From positions 124,001 through 188,000 of the forward strand of contig JBAIAA010000408.1 of the NCBI GenBank assembly GCA_037893245.1: a stretch of 64,000 nucleotides of DNA, given 5' to 3'. The stretch's first letter is position 1, and every line of letters begins with the position of its first letter. Both the position numbers and the translations under genes were made by a program. Of the stretch, positions 19,209-27,963 are shown in pieces. The notes under the pieces are model-generated. The model did not search any database. It saw only the letters and a list, made by a program, of their open reading frames with translations, and was not told where the DNA came from. This DNA comes from Crossaster papposus. Its lineage: Eukaryota > Echinodermata > Asteroidea > Velatida > Solasteridae.

Positions 19209-21159
19209 ATGTCTCCCTAATGTCACTTGTCCCCTCAATAGTAATAATTACCGGCGACGGGTCATTTTGGGAGATATCTCCAACTTATACTATCACCCAA
19301 CTCATTTTCCCCGTTTTTTTTCGAAATTCTGTATTTTTGACTTGTTGGACCCTGTTCTATCGATCAAACTGTTTGCGACAGTAAAATGTTGTCTCCTTCC
19401 TGGGTACTAGTCATTAGGGAGACATCGAAATGTCTCCCTAATCTCACTATCTCCTTAATAGCATAAAACTTACGCTACATCGGCCCAATTCATTTCAATT
19501 AAATGATAGACGATGTGCCCTCTGTTTACACAGTATTCAAATGTGCCAGGTAGTATGCGCACGCATCAAGTTTTACATACATTTGGTTACATCAGAGGTC
19601 ACATAATTCAAAGGCGATCTGACCTGCGACGTCACTCTTTAAGCAAATGTTATGTAAAACACGATGTGTGCGCACACTGCCGGGCACATTTGAATACAGA
19701 TGTAAACACGTGACGTCAGAGGACACATCGTCTATAGTACGGTGATAGATTGCAGTACTGTAATGTCAGATTAAATTAAAATGCAAATGAAATATTCGCA
19801 TTAACGACAGCCAACGAGACTACGGAGCAATAGCTTGTCCCTATACCTGTACGAGGTTCCAGTGTTGGCTAGTCTCCGCTACAGGCTGGGAAACCACGGA
19901 ACAGCTAGCTCCCAGGATCATTAACTTAATGGGCTCTTCGTTGATGAGGTGTACGAAGCCTTTCATACCTTCACCCGGCCGGCACTACGCAAGATTGAAA
20001 ATTCAGTTGGGAAAAAAACAAATTGTGTTCCTTAAAACAGCCTACACACACTATTTGTAAGTTTAGTTATGCCAGCGTTGGAGTCTTGTTGTACTGTGTG
20101 GGGAGGAAGGTACATATCACACGATAATATGTTAAACAAATGTCTCAAAAGAGCCGTGCAGATAATCCTTAAATGTACCTTCCTCACAGGATATGTTTGA
20201 TGGTCTTAATTTAACTATTTATTTCTAAAAGAGTTAAGTCTTCTTGTCTTTAAAAGTCTTAACAAATATAATGACTCCTTTGTTCATGACCCATGGGCGT
20301 AGATTTATTGGTAGAGGAGGGGGGGTGGTCAATTCCACCAACAATTGACGAAGAATGGGAAATGGGGATATTTCTCATTCTTAGTCAAATATGTCTCATT
20401 CTTAGTCAGGTATATTTGGGGGATTATATCCCCAACCTAAAAAACAACTACGCCAGTGTACATGACAATATGTTCACACCACTTACAGTTATTCGCGAAA
20501 CAAGGCAATCAACCCACACTGCACTGAAAGTTCTTTCCGCCAAAAGAAAATGCTACGCCATAAGTTTCGCTGTGAGTGGTGCAATTATTATTTGGAAAAA
20601 CGCTAATGGTTTGACACTTTGCTAAATTTCCAGTTACATGTCATTCAAATTCAGATTGTGCATTATAACGACCTTGTCCATGATGTAAATTTGGAAGAGG
20701 ATGGAAATTTGGAAGAGAATGTTAATTTGGAGCGTTTGGATGTGTTTTTGGAATATTTTCAGTTGAAATCAAATCATGCTAAAGACCGTGTCTGCTTTGA
20801 ATACAAAGTCACATCATGCCCATTCCTAGTGTTGAAGCCGCAATTTTCTGTTGATTTTCCTTTGATGGTAAAAAATCGTTAATTGACCAACAAAATTGAA
20901 ACATTCCTACCTTGGAGTTCTTGACTTCGATATTCAGGCGGTATCCGGGTAACACGGTAGGGTCGTCGTTCACGTGTTGCAGGGCCATAAGCGAGGCCTG
21001 CAGGATCGCACTGCCGTCCCAGTCCGAGCCCGCACCGCCTAGGCTGAACAGACCGCCCAGGGTGATGTTGGTGAGACACGAGGCCCCCGTGGTGAGGAAC
21101 ATCAAGTAGGTCAGGGTGGTGACGACCAGGAGATGAGGCAGCCGTGATGACGAGACCAT
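6722..21159 (-). CDS. GABBR2-like: Metabotropic GABA-B receptor, subunit 2-like (17 exons)
   Basis: Seventeen exons join in frame with consensus splice sites to give about 806 residues. Order: signal peptide; Venus-flytrap ligand-binding domain (exons 1-9); seven TM helices (exons 10-15); a C-terminal coiled coil (exons 16-17). There is no cysteine-rich linker, as expected for GABA-B and unlike mGluR-type class C receptors. Subunit-2-like signatures include WNLVQMSF, FPYFYRTNP, RVFCEAY, YGSRYVW, FAKTWRVH and MPQLNDSKYI. In vertebrates subunit 2 pairs with the GABA-binding subunit 1 through the coiled coil and couples to Gi/o. Here the tail is short, ending LTQE soon after the coiled coil. Whether this copy binds a ligand itself cannot be told. 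Subunit assignment rests on remembered family patterns, not an alignment. Confidence 0.9.
7011..7110. repeat. Relic of the 'CTAAACACAGTTTTTGCAGTG' MITE
   Basis: It shares GTTTAGCATGTAAACAT..AAAAGTGTTTACTCGCTAAA with the complete copy at 17862-18088. It lies in the last intron of the GABA-B gene. Confidence 0.5.
7500..7691. repeat. Relic of the GGGGCCAATTTCAT element touching GABA-B exon 16
   Basis: The right end GAGCAGCTCTATGAAATTGG lies 17 bases from the exon 16 donor. The left limit is uncertain. Confidence 0.45.
7708..7896 (-). CDS. GABBR2-like: GABA-B exon 16: cytoplasmic tail and coiled coil
   Basis: 189 bp, phase 0-0: a polar linker, then AALRKRDDEIEKLKKQLAQ, a heptad coiled coil. Donor CAG|GTGACA. 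If that donor is skipped, the frame stays open to a TAA at 7576-7578 through a relic of the GGCCAATTTCAT element. That reading is disfavoured because exon 17 continues the heptads. Confidence 0.85.
8205..8400 (-). CDS. GABBR2-like: GABA-B exon 15: TM6 and TM7
   Basis: 196 bp, phase 2 to 0: KVTMPQLNDSKYIAVAIYNV, TM6 into TM7 (TSYVLTASCIIFGTTVTNCL), then IFIPK. The P-x-LNDSKYI motif matches subunit 2. Confidence 0.93.
8468..8748. repeat. MITE copy, family 'GGGCATGATGTGATTTTGCAT'
   Basis: Near-complete copy: left end TAGGAATGGGCATGATGTGA, right end TCACATCATGCCCATCC. It sits in GABA-B intron 14 and is about 280 bp long. Confidence 0.75.
9040..9385. repeat. AAGTCC element with an expanded 12-bp minisatellite
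   Basis: Perfect to near-perfect CAAGTCCTTTCA units fill 9056-9262, alternating with CAAGTCCAGTCA. It then continues as in the other copies to GGACTTGCAGGGACTCGA. Intronic to GABA-B; open frames across it are artefacts of the period-12 repeat. Confidence 0.8.
9448..9593 (-). CDS. GABBR2-like: GABA-B exon 14: loop and TM5
   Basis: 146 bp, phase 0 to 2: DKCDSPKSPTFLWIGIQFCW then KGILLMYGAFLAWETR. The TM5 'KG(L)L..FG.FLAWETR' pattern is well conserved. Confidence 0.92.
10205..10324 (-). CDS. GABBR2-like: GABA-B exon 13: TM4
   Basis: 120 bp, phase 0-0: IVDYHLFAIIGVVVAVDIII then NTAWTVYDPSRL, matching TM4 and its 'W..VDP' exit. Confidence 0.9.
11065..11172 (-). CDS. GABBR2-like: GABA-B exon 12: TM3 and intracellular loop 2
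   Basis: 108 bp, phase 0-0: AQVWILPIAFSLAFGGLFAK then TWRVHVIFSNKTKRTK. FAKTWRVH is a hallmark of GABA-B receptors. Confidence 0.92.
11444..11576 (-). CDS. GABBR2-like: GABA-B exon 11: TM2 and start of TM3
   Basis: 133 bp, phase 2 to 0: LVKLSCPNVNNVIAVGCLMC then YMDVIVGGLNQH. The NN-(L/V)-I pattern is typical of GABA-B TM2. It ends VNGACL, holding the conserved Cys before TM3. Confidence 0.88.
11825..12520. repeat. 11-bp minisatellite GACTCGTGATA in GABA-B intron 10
   Basis: Over 50 units of GACTCGTGATA and variants (GACTCGTGGG, GACTTGTGATA), grading into AACTCGCGATT units at 12470-12520. Long uninterrupted runs at 12128-12290 point to recent expansion. Confidence 0.9.
12562..12712 (-). CDS. 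GABBR2-like: GABA-B exon 10: TM1
   Basis: 151 bp, phase 1 to 2. A short linker (TSTPRDGPVREVVYLG), then TM1 (FAVFAGLAVLGMAMTTVFLI) and the loop start NILYRHR. Confidence 0.88.
13082..13162 (-). CDS. GABBR2-like: GABA-B exon 9: end of the extracellular domain
   Basis: 81 bp, phase 1-1: DGDERDVGIYFPSEGLRWLL then PEKLSFT. Its acceptor is preceded by a short AAAAT repeat at 13165-13188. Confidence 0.8.
13423..13486 (-). CDS. GABBR2-like: GABA-B exon 8: flytrap domain
   Basis: 64 bp, phase 0 to 1: GSVSFDKSGNRLAPFKIEQL. It completes the F-x-G-(V/I)-T-G-x-V-x-F motif begun in exon 7. Confidence 0.88.
13562..13967. repeat. Non-autonomous DNA transposon with TIR CTGTTCGCACTGGA
   Basis: The left end CTGTTCGCACTGGACTTAA is mirrored at the right end TATCCAGTGCGAACACGG, with another partial copy of the terminus at 13620-13645. 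Lies in GABA-B intron 7. Confidence 0.6.
14097..14723. repeat. GGGGCCAATTTCAT MITE split by a TTAA-type MITE
   Basis: Left part 14097-14311 starts GGGGCCGATTTCACAGAGCT; the right part ends GCTCTATGAAATTGGCCCC at 14723. Between them lies the element at 14312-14697. Other copies: 27749-27963, 36457-36702, 42438-42665. Confidence 0.8.
14312..14697. mobile_element. piggyBac-type MITE, TTAA target site, copy A
   Basis: Begins AGGGATCGTATACGTTTGG and ends CGTGTACGATCCCT, directly flanked by TTAA on both sides (14308-14311 and 14698-14701). 386 bp with no ORF. TTAA duplication is the known signature of piggyBac transposases. Confidence 0.8.
14765..15013 (-). CDS. GABBR2-like: GABA-B exon 7: flytrap domain
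   Basis: 249 bp, phase 0-0: TAASQYEHAYASF, APFGYDAVWAVALVLHAAAE (the family's Y-D-x-x-W motif), DFDYDNTRNLKERFVDAL and SFEGIT. GC-rich compared with its intron flanks. Confidence 0.9.
15100..15336. repeat. Truncated MITE, family 'GGGCATGATGTGATTTTGCAT'
   Basis: The inner GATGTGAATTTGGA..CACATC body and the right end CATGCACATTCCTA are present; the left end is missing. It abuts GABA-B exon 7 on the acceptor side. Confidence 0.6.
15957..16145 (-). CDS. GABBR2-like: GABA-B exon 6: flytrap domain
   Basis: 189 bp, phase 0-0: AYHLGMYGSRYVWMIESWN, then an NVT sequon, LGCTDAQMYAVAQNYVG and FMNLRTDDKPTRSGL. It follows the KYVW..GWY and C-T-x-x-x-M pattern of GABA-B receptors. Confidence 0.9.
16283..16480 (+). 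repeat. tRNA-derived SINE in GABA-B intron 5
   Basis: B-box sequence GGGTTCGAATCCCGCCTGGG followed by a body CATGTGGATTGGGTTTTCAG and a second half TTTTTTCCCAGGATGTTCTC, a common invertebrate SINE body. Confidence 0.65.
16776..16841 (-). CDS. GABBR2-like: GABA-B exon 5: flytrap domain
   Basis: 66 bp, phase 0-0: NKDARIIVASAYEDGLRRVF then CE. This matches the family's '(D)xRII..F......VFC' strand and helix. A C-run at about 16744-16765 lies just inside the following intron. Confidence 0.85.
17176..17296. repeat. Palindromic MITE with perfect inner hairpin
   Basis: Ends TGTCAA and TTGACA. The inner arms 17215-17229 and 17236-17250 pair over 15 bases around a 6-base loop. In GABA-B intron 4. 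Confidence 0.65.
17629..17736 (-). CDS. GABBR2-like: GABA-B exon 4: flytrap domain
   Basis: 108 bp, phase 0-0: AINGFSEELSMNNLTLVAKE then TVQLQNIK, with an NLT glycosylation sequon. Acceptor TTTCTAG, donor GTAGGT. Confidence 0.85.
17862..18088. repeat. MITE with TIR 'CTAAAAACTGTGTTTGGCGAG'-like ends
   Basis: The left end (AACTGTGTTTGGCGAG) mirrors the right end (CTCGCTAAACACAGTTTTTG). In GABA-B intron 3. Confidence 0.6.
18390..18560 (-). CDS. GABBR2-like: GABA-B exon 3: flytrap domain
   Basis: 171 bp, phase 0-0. MSFSSASDVLSFKGRFPYFY leads into RTNPAQS and YGWNRVAVIHDSSEYFTS, the hinge and second-lobe start. Donor GTATGAG. Confidence 0.88.
18745..19475. repeat. Cluster of GTCTCCCTAAGTG elements
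   Basis: Repeated CACTTGGGGAGACA, ACTTAGGGAGACA and TGTCTCCCTAAGTG termini, at least two nested copies, interrupted by a (TCA)n run at 19171-19208. In GABA-B intron 2. The same family is dense at 49965-50850 and occurs at 1535-1600 and 48680-48720. Confidence 0.65.
19506..19736. repeat. MITE copy, family 'GATGTGCC', with TIRs
   Basis: Starts ATAGACGATGTGCCCTCTG and ends AGAGGACACATCGTCTAT. Includes AAAACACGATGTGTGCGCA, as in the copy at 266-469. Confidence 0.7.
19847..19984 (-). CDS. GABBR2-like: GABA-B exon 2: flytrap domain
   Basis: 138 bp, phase 0-0. Reads CRPGEGMKGFVHLIN, then LMILGASCSVVSQPVAET and WNLVQ. The GxSCS segment corresponds to the ligand-pocket serine loop region of GABA-B subunits. 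Confidence 0.88.
20065..20290 (+). pseudogene. LINE reverse transcriptase C-terminal relic
   Basis: A short open stretch reads PALESCCTVWGGRYI then LKRAVQIIL, the usual C-terminal 'P.LEY...VW......QK.A.R.I' region of LINE ORF2, with stops downstream. In GABA-B intron 1. Confidence 0.6.
20625..20830. repeat. Truncated MITE, family 'GGGCATGATGTGATTTTGCAT'
   Basis: Contains GATGTAAATTTGGAAGAGGA and ends GTCACATCATGCCCATTCCT. The left end is absent. Confidence 0.6.
20911..21159 (-). CDS. GABBR2-like: GABA-B exon 1: signal peptide and start of the flytrap domain
   Basis: ATG at 21159 opens a hydrophobic leader (HLLVVTTLTYLMFLTTGASC), then ITLGGLFSLGGAG and a helix ending MALQHVND, as in the first lobe of GABA-B receptors. 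Ends phase 0 at donor GTAGG. Confidence 0.88.
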
Positions 21160-21699
21160 GATGGGTCTTCACGCGCGGTGGCTTTCAACTGCGTGGGAAC
21201 GACGACTTTCAACTGCTTGGGAACGATGACAATGAAGTGCACACCCGTTTCACATACGGAAACAAACTGATCCTAATTCTTCTAGCCTGACTAGACCGAT
21301 ACGTTACACGAACTAGCAGTGACGATGATTGAAAGGCACAGTTTGACTACAACCAAAACGACATCGTCGTGCGGCGTATCAGTTAGTTTTATGGTAGCCC
21401 CGCTATTGTAGCATGGGTTAGAGTTGTCATTTTGGTTGCTTTCTGTAAGTGCTTACCGCGATTATTTCTCTTCCTGTTATGCCATTGGTGAATGCGGGTC
21501 ACGTGGAGCTCGCGCGTTCTCAACAATAACGTAGATTCAGGTGCTGAATCCAACTGGGTAGATGTCACTCAGTCAGTCCCATACAACTCTTTCCTTTATT
21601 GATTTACTGCTGAACTGCCGAACATAATCAAATATCCGCTACCTCAGTATATGCAGTCGCGCACGTCACACGGTCAAGAACTACTTATTGTCTCCAAGA

Positions 21700-21960
21700 T
21701 GCAGAACATCTAGAAGTGGTATAGTGTCGCATAAGTATCTTGGTATTATCTTAAGGTTCAAATGGTTCGCTCTAAATGTTCTCGATTGTCTGGTTTCACT
21801 CGCCGTACAGTTATAAATCCAGAAATCCAGAGGTCCTCTTGAAACTTTTCTGTTTTCTCTGCAGGTCATTAATGGAATATGCCGGTTCCCTTTTAGACGC
21901 ATCATCAGAAAAAACATATCGAGAGTATCGAAGACGTACAAAGACGTTTCACTAGATCAT
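21700..21960 (+). pseudogene. LINE ORF2 relic
   Basis: Frame-broken coding: YLGIILRFKW, then in another frame RSLMEYAGSLLDASSEKTYR. Both match the end of LINE reverse transcriptase ORFs. It lies upstream of the GABA-B gene; 21160-21700 holds its likely promoter but no element I can name. Confidence 0.6.
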
Positions 21961-22574
21961 CATCATCATCAACATCATATTTATTTTAACTTAATCAAAA
22001 CATGATTTACAGACGGTATAAATAAACGACGTATACGATTAAGCAGTGGGCTTCTCCAAAAAGCAAGCTTGTCAAGTGCAAAGGCCCTTGATGTGTAGAA
22101 AGAAAGTAATTATGTCATGATAAATGTGACCGGCTCTACAAAAAGGTGTATTATGTCGCAAAAAAAGAAATTGAGTTATATACATGGTTAAAAAGCCCAC
22201 AATGTAAGCTATCATTTGGTATATAATATAGCTCCACAGCCCCTCTTATTTTGGAGATATGACGTGTTTACATATTGATTACTTCCTTGGAGTTCAATTT
22301 ACACAACTGAGAAAACGGGCTTTGAAATAGCCGGCTCTGTTGTACTACAACAGAACGATGCACACAAAATAGTATTTTTTTTCACTTTATTTATCAAAAT
22401 CAACATTTCTTTGAATAAAACCTAAAACTGTAGGTATTAAAGATGTCATTCATGACAACAAATAACAATCACATTTTGATGAAATGCTTACCCTCTTAAC
22501 GTTGAGTAGGCCATTACATGATAGTACATAGCGTGACTTAACACACCTTTTTGTAGAGCTGGTCACAAATAGAG

Positions 22575-22990
22575 ATTACACGGGTTCCGAGGCCAGAATA
22601 CCGTTGAAGACATACGGCAACATTAACGCATTATAAATATTGTATAAAATATTAGAGGGACACAAATATTTCAATTTGTTAATAATACCAATTGTTCCTG
22701 AAATTAATTCACATAGAAAATTTACATGACATTTCCATGATAATTTTTCATCAATAAAAACACCCAGAAATTGAGTAAAGTTGGTTTAATTAACAAGATA
22801 ATTATCGTACAGAATATCAGTAGGAATTGGACTGGCTGTATTGCTAAACAACATAAAATGTTTTATCAATGTTGGGAGATAATTTGTTGGCTTTGATTCA
22901 TTTAGAAACACAAACAAGTTCTGTATTAATGACGTTAACCAGTTTACCCAAATTGTTATGCGAGTAAAATAAATTTAAGTCATCCTAAAA
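22575..22990 (-). pseudogene. CR1/L2-like LINE reverse transcriptase relic
   Basis: On the minus strand, across several stops, it reads DDLNLFYSHNNLGKLVNVIN, then FLGVFIDEKLSWKCHV and IGIINKLKYLCP, matching the region after the (F/Y)ADD box. The intact LINE at 56940-61766 has the same order of motifs, so it belongs to a related but older family. Confidence 0.65.
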
Positions 22991-23339
22991 AACAATGAGA
23001 TAAAATTTACACAGCACAACACATGTTTTTAATCAGGAAAAGAAATTCAGCAGAACCAGCAAATAAACTGGATCAAACCCTATCCGCCCCCGCCCCCCCC
23101 CCCCCCCCCCCCCCCCCCTAATCAAGTTGATACGTTACAACCACTTAAATTCACCCATTTCTGATGATTTAAGCAATTGCCAATGGTGTATCCTACCCTT
23201 AAACTTGACTGTTTTTTAAAAGTTGATTTTAGGTACCCGATGAGCTGATAACAACGTCCAATTTCGTAGCATTTTCTTAAAGTTCAATTTCTTATCCGTC
23301 ATGCAAACGACAAACCCGAAACCGCTAGTGAACCTCATC

Positions 23340-23860
23340 CCAAATGCTGTATTTTAATCCGGGTTCGGACATATTGAGAATTGCATTATTTTCCAGAAGT
23401 GATTTTTTTTAAAGTGTGTCTTCTGCTAACTTCCTGTCCTTAGCGCAGGAAATGCTATATTCTAATCCAAGTTCGGACATATTGAGGAGTGCATTATCTG
23501 CATTGTGTTGAGGACTGCATCTCTGTTGCTGCAAGACCCAAATGGAATGTATTCGTCGTGCAACCTTTGTATATATGCAATCTCCTTAAAGTGATTCTTT
23601 TAAAAGTATGTCTTCTGCTAACTTCCTGTCCTTAGCGCAGGAAATGCTATATTCTAATCCGAGGTCGGACACAACGAGAAAATACAATGATTGCATAGTG
23701 TGGAGGACTGTGGAGGTTTGCTGCAAGACTGAATGGAATGTATACGTCATGCAACCTTTGAATACAACTATGGAATCTCTAAAAGCTTTTTTTGTTTAGT
23801 ATTATCTTCTGCTCACTTCCTGTGTCTTTGGCGCACGACCAAATCATCTTGTAATTCCTT
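23340..23860. repeat. Tandem repeat, ~190-200 bp unit
   Basis: Two and a half diverged units share GTCTTCTGCTAACTTCCTGT, CCTTAGCGCAGGAAATGCTA and a GGAATGTAT..CGTCATGCAACCTTTG segment. A C-run at 23089-23118 lies just upstream. Beyond it, 23860-25225 shows no gene or element that I recognise. Confidence 0.7.
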
Positions 23861-25227
23861 CTGATTGCCGTATATAATTTTTTTTTTAATATAATTTTTT
23901 TAAATTTAATTAATTTAATTTAATCCTGGTTTTGGTGTGGCATGCGTGTACTATGATATAGTCGTGTATGCGTAGTTTAAGTACGTTGTACCATACGCTC
24001 TTATATTACATGGACTCTCAAAGAAATCGCAAATCGCCGTGTACTATACATGAAGCCTGTATTGATAGCTATTATGGCCTAAGGTGTATTACAAACATAA
24101 TACATCCGAAGGAATGCGAGGCTATCCATCATGCTGTCAGTGTTGCTCGGTTAAAGCTTTTGGGTCCACAACCATTAGTCGCTTAGCTAATCAGCAATGT
24201 CTTAAAAACATCCTTTATTGCATGTGATCCATCTATAGGCCTGTTTAAAGTTGAGGTCCTGTCAGTCCTGTGGTCAAGGAGTCCTTTCTGATCGTTTGGT
24301 AATCGCTAGCATGCTAACCAAGCATTAGCAACGGGGCGATGTGGTCTAAGAACATCGGCTACTCGTGATGGATGGGGGCGATTATTTGTGACATACGTGC
24401 CTAACGATCCATTCGCTCAAAACAAGTATTCGATCAGAGTCCAAGTCCAAAACACTACGGTGTCCCAGATATACCGTCCATGTTGTTTTGAAGAAAAACA
24501 TTCCAATAAAATGAACATTTGGCGGTGAGAAAATTGAAACAAGGATTAGAAAAGGTCAAATTTGTCCGCAAGTCGTGACAACATTTCACCCGATATGGTT
24601 CACTGAGTACGGCGAAATGACAGATTATGTAACACTATATTAGTGAAAATTCCACCCATTCCAAGTTTCGAAGAACATTAGTAAAAACACAGTGCGCTCG
24701 TTTACTAATCCAGCTTCTTTTATTAATGATAAAACCTTGTTTGGTTTCTGCTTTTCCATGTTATCAGTTACAGATCTGAAATATGACCTAACCAACACAT
24801 TGATTGACAAGAAATCAGAGGAATGCCTAGTCGATGCCCATGAGTTATGTTAATTCGCAAAAAAAGGAACGAAACAAATAAATTCCATTAAACACGTGCA
24901 TCTTCTACTACGAGGTAGTCTTTGCCGAAGACGTTATTGTTCACGCTGCCCCACTCATACTGGTCTATATAATCGTGTCGTTTCGGACGCACTGCGTGAT
25001 CAGATTTTACGCGACGTGCACAATATCCATTACTGTCGCCTTTTAGTAAGACTTAGTTTGACTGAGGTTATCGATCCAACTCGGAATGAGTATGATTTCC
25101 ACTTGCGTTGTCTAATCAATCATTTCGTCGTGTTCATTGAATCGTATCGGGTGAAATGTTATCAAGACTTGCAAGAAGAATTGAGCTTTCCAATCCTTGT
25201 TTCATTATTGTCTTGCCAATTGTATAC

Positions 25228-25298
25228 GCTAGCAATGGGCATGGTGTGACACTAGTCGTGTCCGCTTTAAATGCAAATTCACATCTTGCCTTTTTCTA
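25228..25298. repeat. Short internally deleted MITE, 'GGGCATGATGTG' family
   Basis: Only the two ends remain: CAATGGGCATGGTGTGA and CAAATTCACATCTTGCC. Confidence 0.55.
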
Positions 25299-25351
25299 AA
25301 GTGATTCTTGTTTGATCAAACCGAGCTGGTCGGTAATACATCCAGGGTATA

Positions 25352-25800
25352 CAGGGTGGTCCAAAAAAAACTATACCCAACTTTGGAGGCCATTTTCTCC
25401 TAGATGATAAAATATTTTAGTAATTTGGTTTGCCTATTATTAAAGCATATATCGTTGAGCATTATTGGTGAAAATAGGGAAGATATTACATTAATATTTT
25501 TGGAGATATTCCTATTTTTAGCGAGTATGTGTAAAAATGGCTTTTCCACGGGAGCTGTCAATGCATCAACATGTTTGAATATGATATGACATAATAATGT
25601 AATGACGCGATAGTCCTTTGACAAATGTTTTTGCGAGAGCTTCTTTTATTTACACTAAAATGGATAAATAATACTTTTTAATAGATAGGCTTCTGGTTTT
25701 GTTCATTTCAGTTAGTTCAACAAATGATATACTAAAATATTTTATTATCCAGGAGAAAATGGCCTCCAAAGTTGGGTATAGTTTTTTTTGGACCACCCTG
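25352..25800. mobile_element. mariner-like non-autonomous element with long TIRs
   Basis: Starts CAGGGTGGTCCAAAAAAAAC and ends with its reverse complement, flanked by TA on both sides (25350-25351, 25801-25802). The TIRs extend about 75 bases through ..GGAGGCCATTTTCTCCT... It is 449 bp with no transposase. TA target and CAGGGTGGTCC ends are known from mariner elements. Confidence 0.85.
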
Positions 25801-25868
25801 TACATCCAGAAATTACAGGGGCGTGAACTAGTGTGATTGACAGTAAATATCAGTTGTGGCGATCTTAA

Positions 25869-26255
25869 AGGGATCGTATACGTTTGGTAATTACTCCAAA
25901 AATTAATGGCAATAAAAACTTACTTGGTAAGAAGTACAGCAGCTTTGGATAGTATAATGCATTTTTAGAAACTTTTCACTTCGAAGTACTGCGGTTATGG
26001 AAAAAGATATCACTTTTTATCCCCAAAAATTTGAATCTGAGAAGCGTTACTGCAGTGACGTTTCTCAGAGCGTGTATTCCAATGGAGATTATTCTTTCCG
26101 CGTGGACATAACCGCTCCAGATTTTCGGCAATATCTCAAAATCGTTACCACCTTTTGAAATGAAATTTTTACAGGTTAGTTTTATGTTATATATCTATAA
26201 CTATATAGGGTTGAAACAAACAATGGGTTCCAATTACCAAACGTGTACGATCCCT
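25869..26255. mobile_element. piggyBac-type MITE, TTAA target site, copy B
   Basis: Nearly identical to the copy at 14312-14697 along its whole 387 bp and again directly flanked by TTAA (25865-25868 and 26256-26259). Confidence 0.85.
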
Positions 26256-26857
26256 TTAAATACCCTCCCCGCGGAAACATGAACACAATAGAGACAATAG
26301 GACTGATTACGTCACCGCAGGGTCATTTCTATAGATAAATACGTCTCCAAAATAATTTCTATGGATTAATCCAACAGATATATATAGATTTTACTCAAAA
26401 ACTAGGGTTGGTATTTAGGTTAAGGTTAGGGTATAATCAGAGTATATTTGGTCAAAATTTCAACCCGGGAATGTAATTGTGGTTCAGGTAGGAGCATTTT
26501 GAAATGTTGAACAAACCTTTTGATAGTCCCCATATGGTGTACACAAGAACAATGTCATAAATTATGTCTCCATAGTGATACAAATTCGCGGGAAGAGAGG
26601 AAAGAGGGGGGGGGGAGGAGGGAGGGGAGGGAGGAGGAGGAGGAAGGCTCACGTCTCGCTGTGACAGTTGACGCATGGGTCTGAGGACCGCAAATCTCAA
26701 GGAGACGAGGTTACTGCACAAAATACAGAAGCACACATCACTCTTCGCATAATCGTTACAACATCTCGTGTACAACATTTGTGGAATGTCAAATATTCTC
26801 TTCAAAATGCTAAATTTTGATACCCTATATTACACCCTAACCCAAACACTAACCTTT

Positions 26858-27080
26858 GGAAGCTTAAAGTGACCATCCGCGTTTCCGCGTTTCTGAGATA
26901 ATTTATCTCGAAAAGACAGAATACTGAGATAACAATATGTCTTTCCGTGATATTGTATCTAGGAAAGACGTCTTTTCTTGATATCGTATCACAGAAAGAA
27001 TTCTTTCTGAGATACGATATTAGGAAAGACATAATTTTATCTCTAAAACGCGGAAACGCGGATGGTCACTTTAAGCTTCC
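26858..27080. repeat. Long palindromic MITE, TIR GGAAGCTTAAAGTGACC
   Basis: The ends GGAAGCTTAAAGTGACCATC and GATGGTCACTTTAAGCTTCC are exact inverted repeats that extend through CGCGTTTCCGCG. The body is made of GATA(T/C)CGTATC-like half sites. Confidence 0.75.
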
Positions 27081-27407
27081 GTTGAATACTGACCCAGTGA
27101 AAAACCTGCGTTGATTTGATATCAGATGGGGGCTTTGTAACCGATATGGTCGATTTAAGATTCGAGTTCAGTTCAACAAACAAAACATTTGAAGCGTGAT
27201 ATGAAAATAACAAACCTTTGTGGTGGTCACTGTGGTTTCTCAAGAATTATTATTATTATTATTTTAAACATTTCTTTTTGGGGGGAGGGGGAATAGGTTA
27301 CAATAGGGACCATTCGATTTGATACGTATACGAGATACGTATGCGGCTCGGAATTACTCGCCTATAAAATCGCCATAATATAATTCAACATTATTTAGTA
27401 TGATAAG

Positions 27408-27963
27408 TAAAAAATTAATGACAATAAAAACTTACTTGGTAAGAAGTACAGCAGCTTTGGATAGTATAATGCATTTTTAGAAACTGTTCACTTCAAAGTA
27501 CTGCGGTTATCCCAACAAATTTGAATCTGAGAAGCGTTACTGCAGTGACGTTTCTCAGACTGTGTATTCCAATGCAGATTATTCTTCCTGCGTGGACATA
27601 ACCGCTACAGATTTTCGGCAATATCTCAAAATCGCTACCACCTTTTGAAATGAAATTTTTACAGGTTAGTTTTATGGTATATATCGATACTATATAGAAT
27701 TGAAACAAACAGTGGGTTCCAATTACCAAACGTATACGATCCCTTTAAGCATACAAATTGCTTACGCACAAAACAATCTTGCCTAGTAAAACCAGCTAAC
27801 CAGCCACAACTCCATGTAATGTATATTGTTTGTGATTGGTAATTAGCTGTTGTTAGCTTAGCATAACAATAATGGAATTTGGGCTCCTTACGTGATTTAT
27901 TAGGCAGAGGTTTGCGTACTTAAGCAAAACTGTGTGCTTAAGCAGTTCTATGAAATTGGCCCC
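27408..27963. repeat. TTAA-type MITE copy C (5' truncated) joined to a GGGGCCAATTTCAT MITE
   Basis: 27408-27744 matches the right 85% of the elements at 14312 and 25869 and ends CGTATACGATCCCT then TTAA. 27749-27963 is the rest of a GGGGCCAATTTCAT element, ending TTCTATGAAATTGGCCCC. The junction (CCCTTTAAGCATACAAATTG) shows the same kind of nesting as at 14097-14723. Confidence 0.7.

Noticed and set aside
24896-25249. 117-codon plus-strand frame
   Set aside because: No domain, no splice partners and no repeats of it; the end overlaps a MITE copy. Kept as unexplained sequence.
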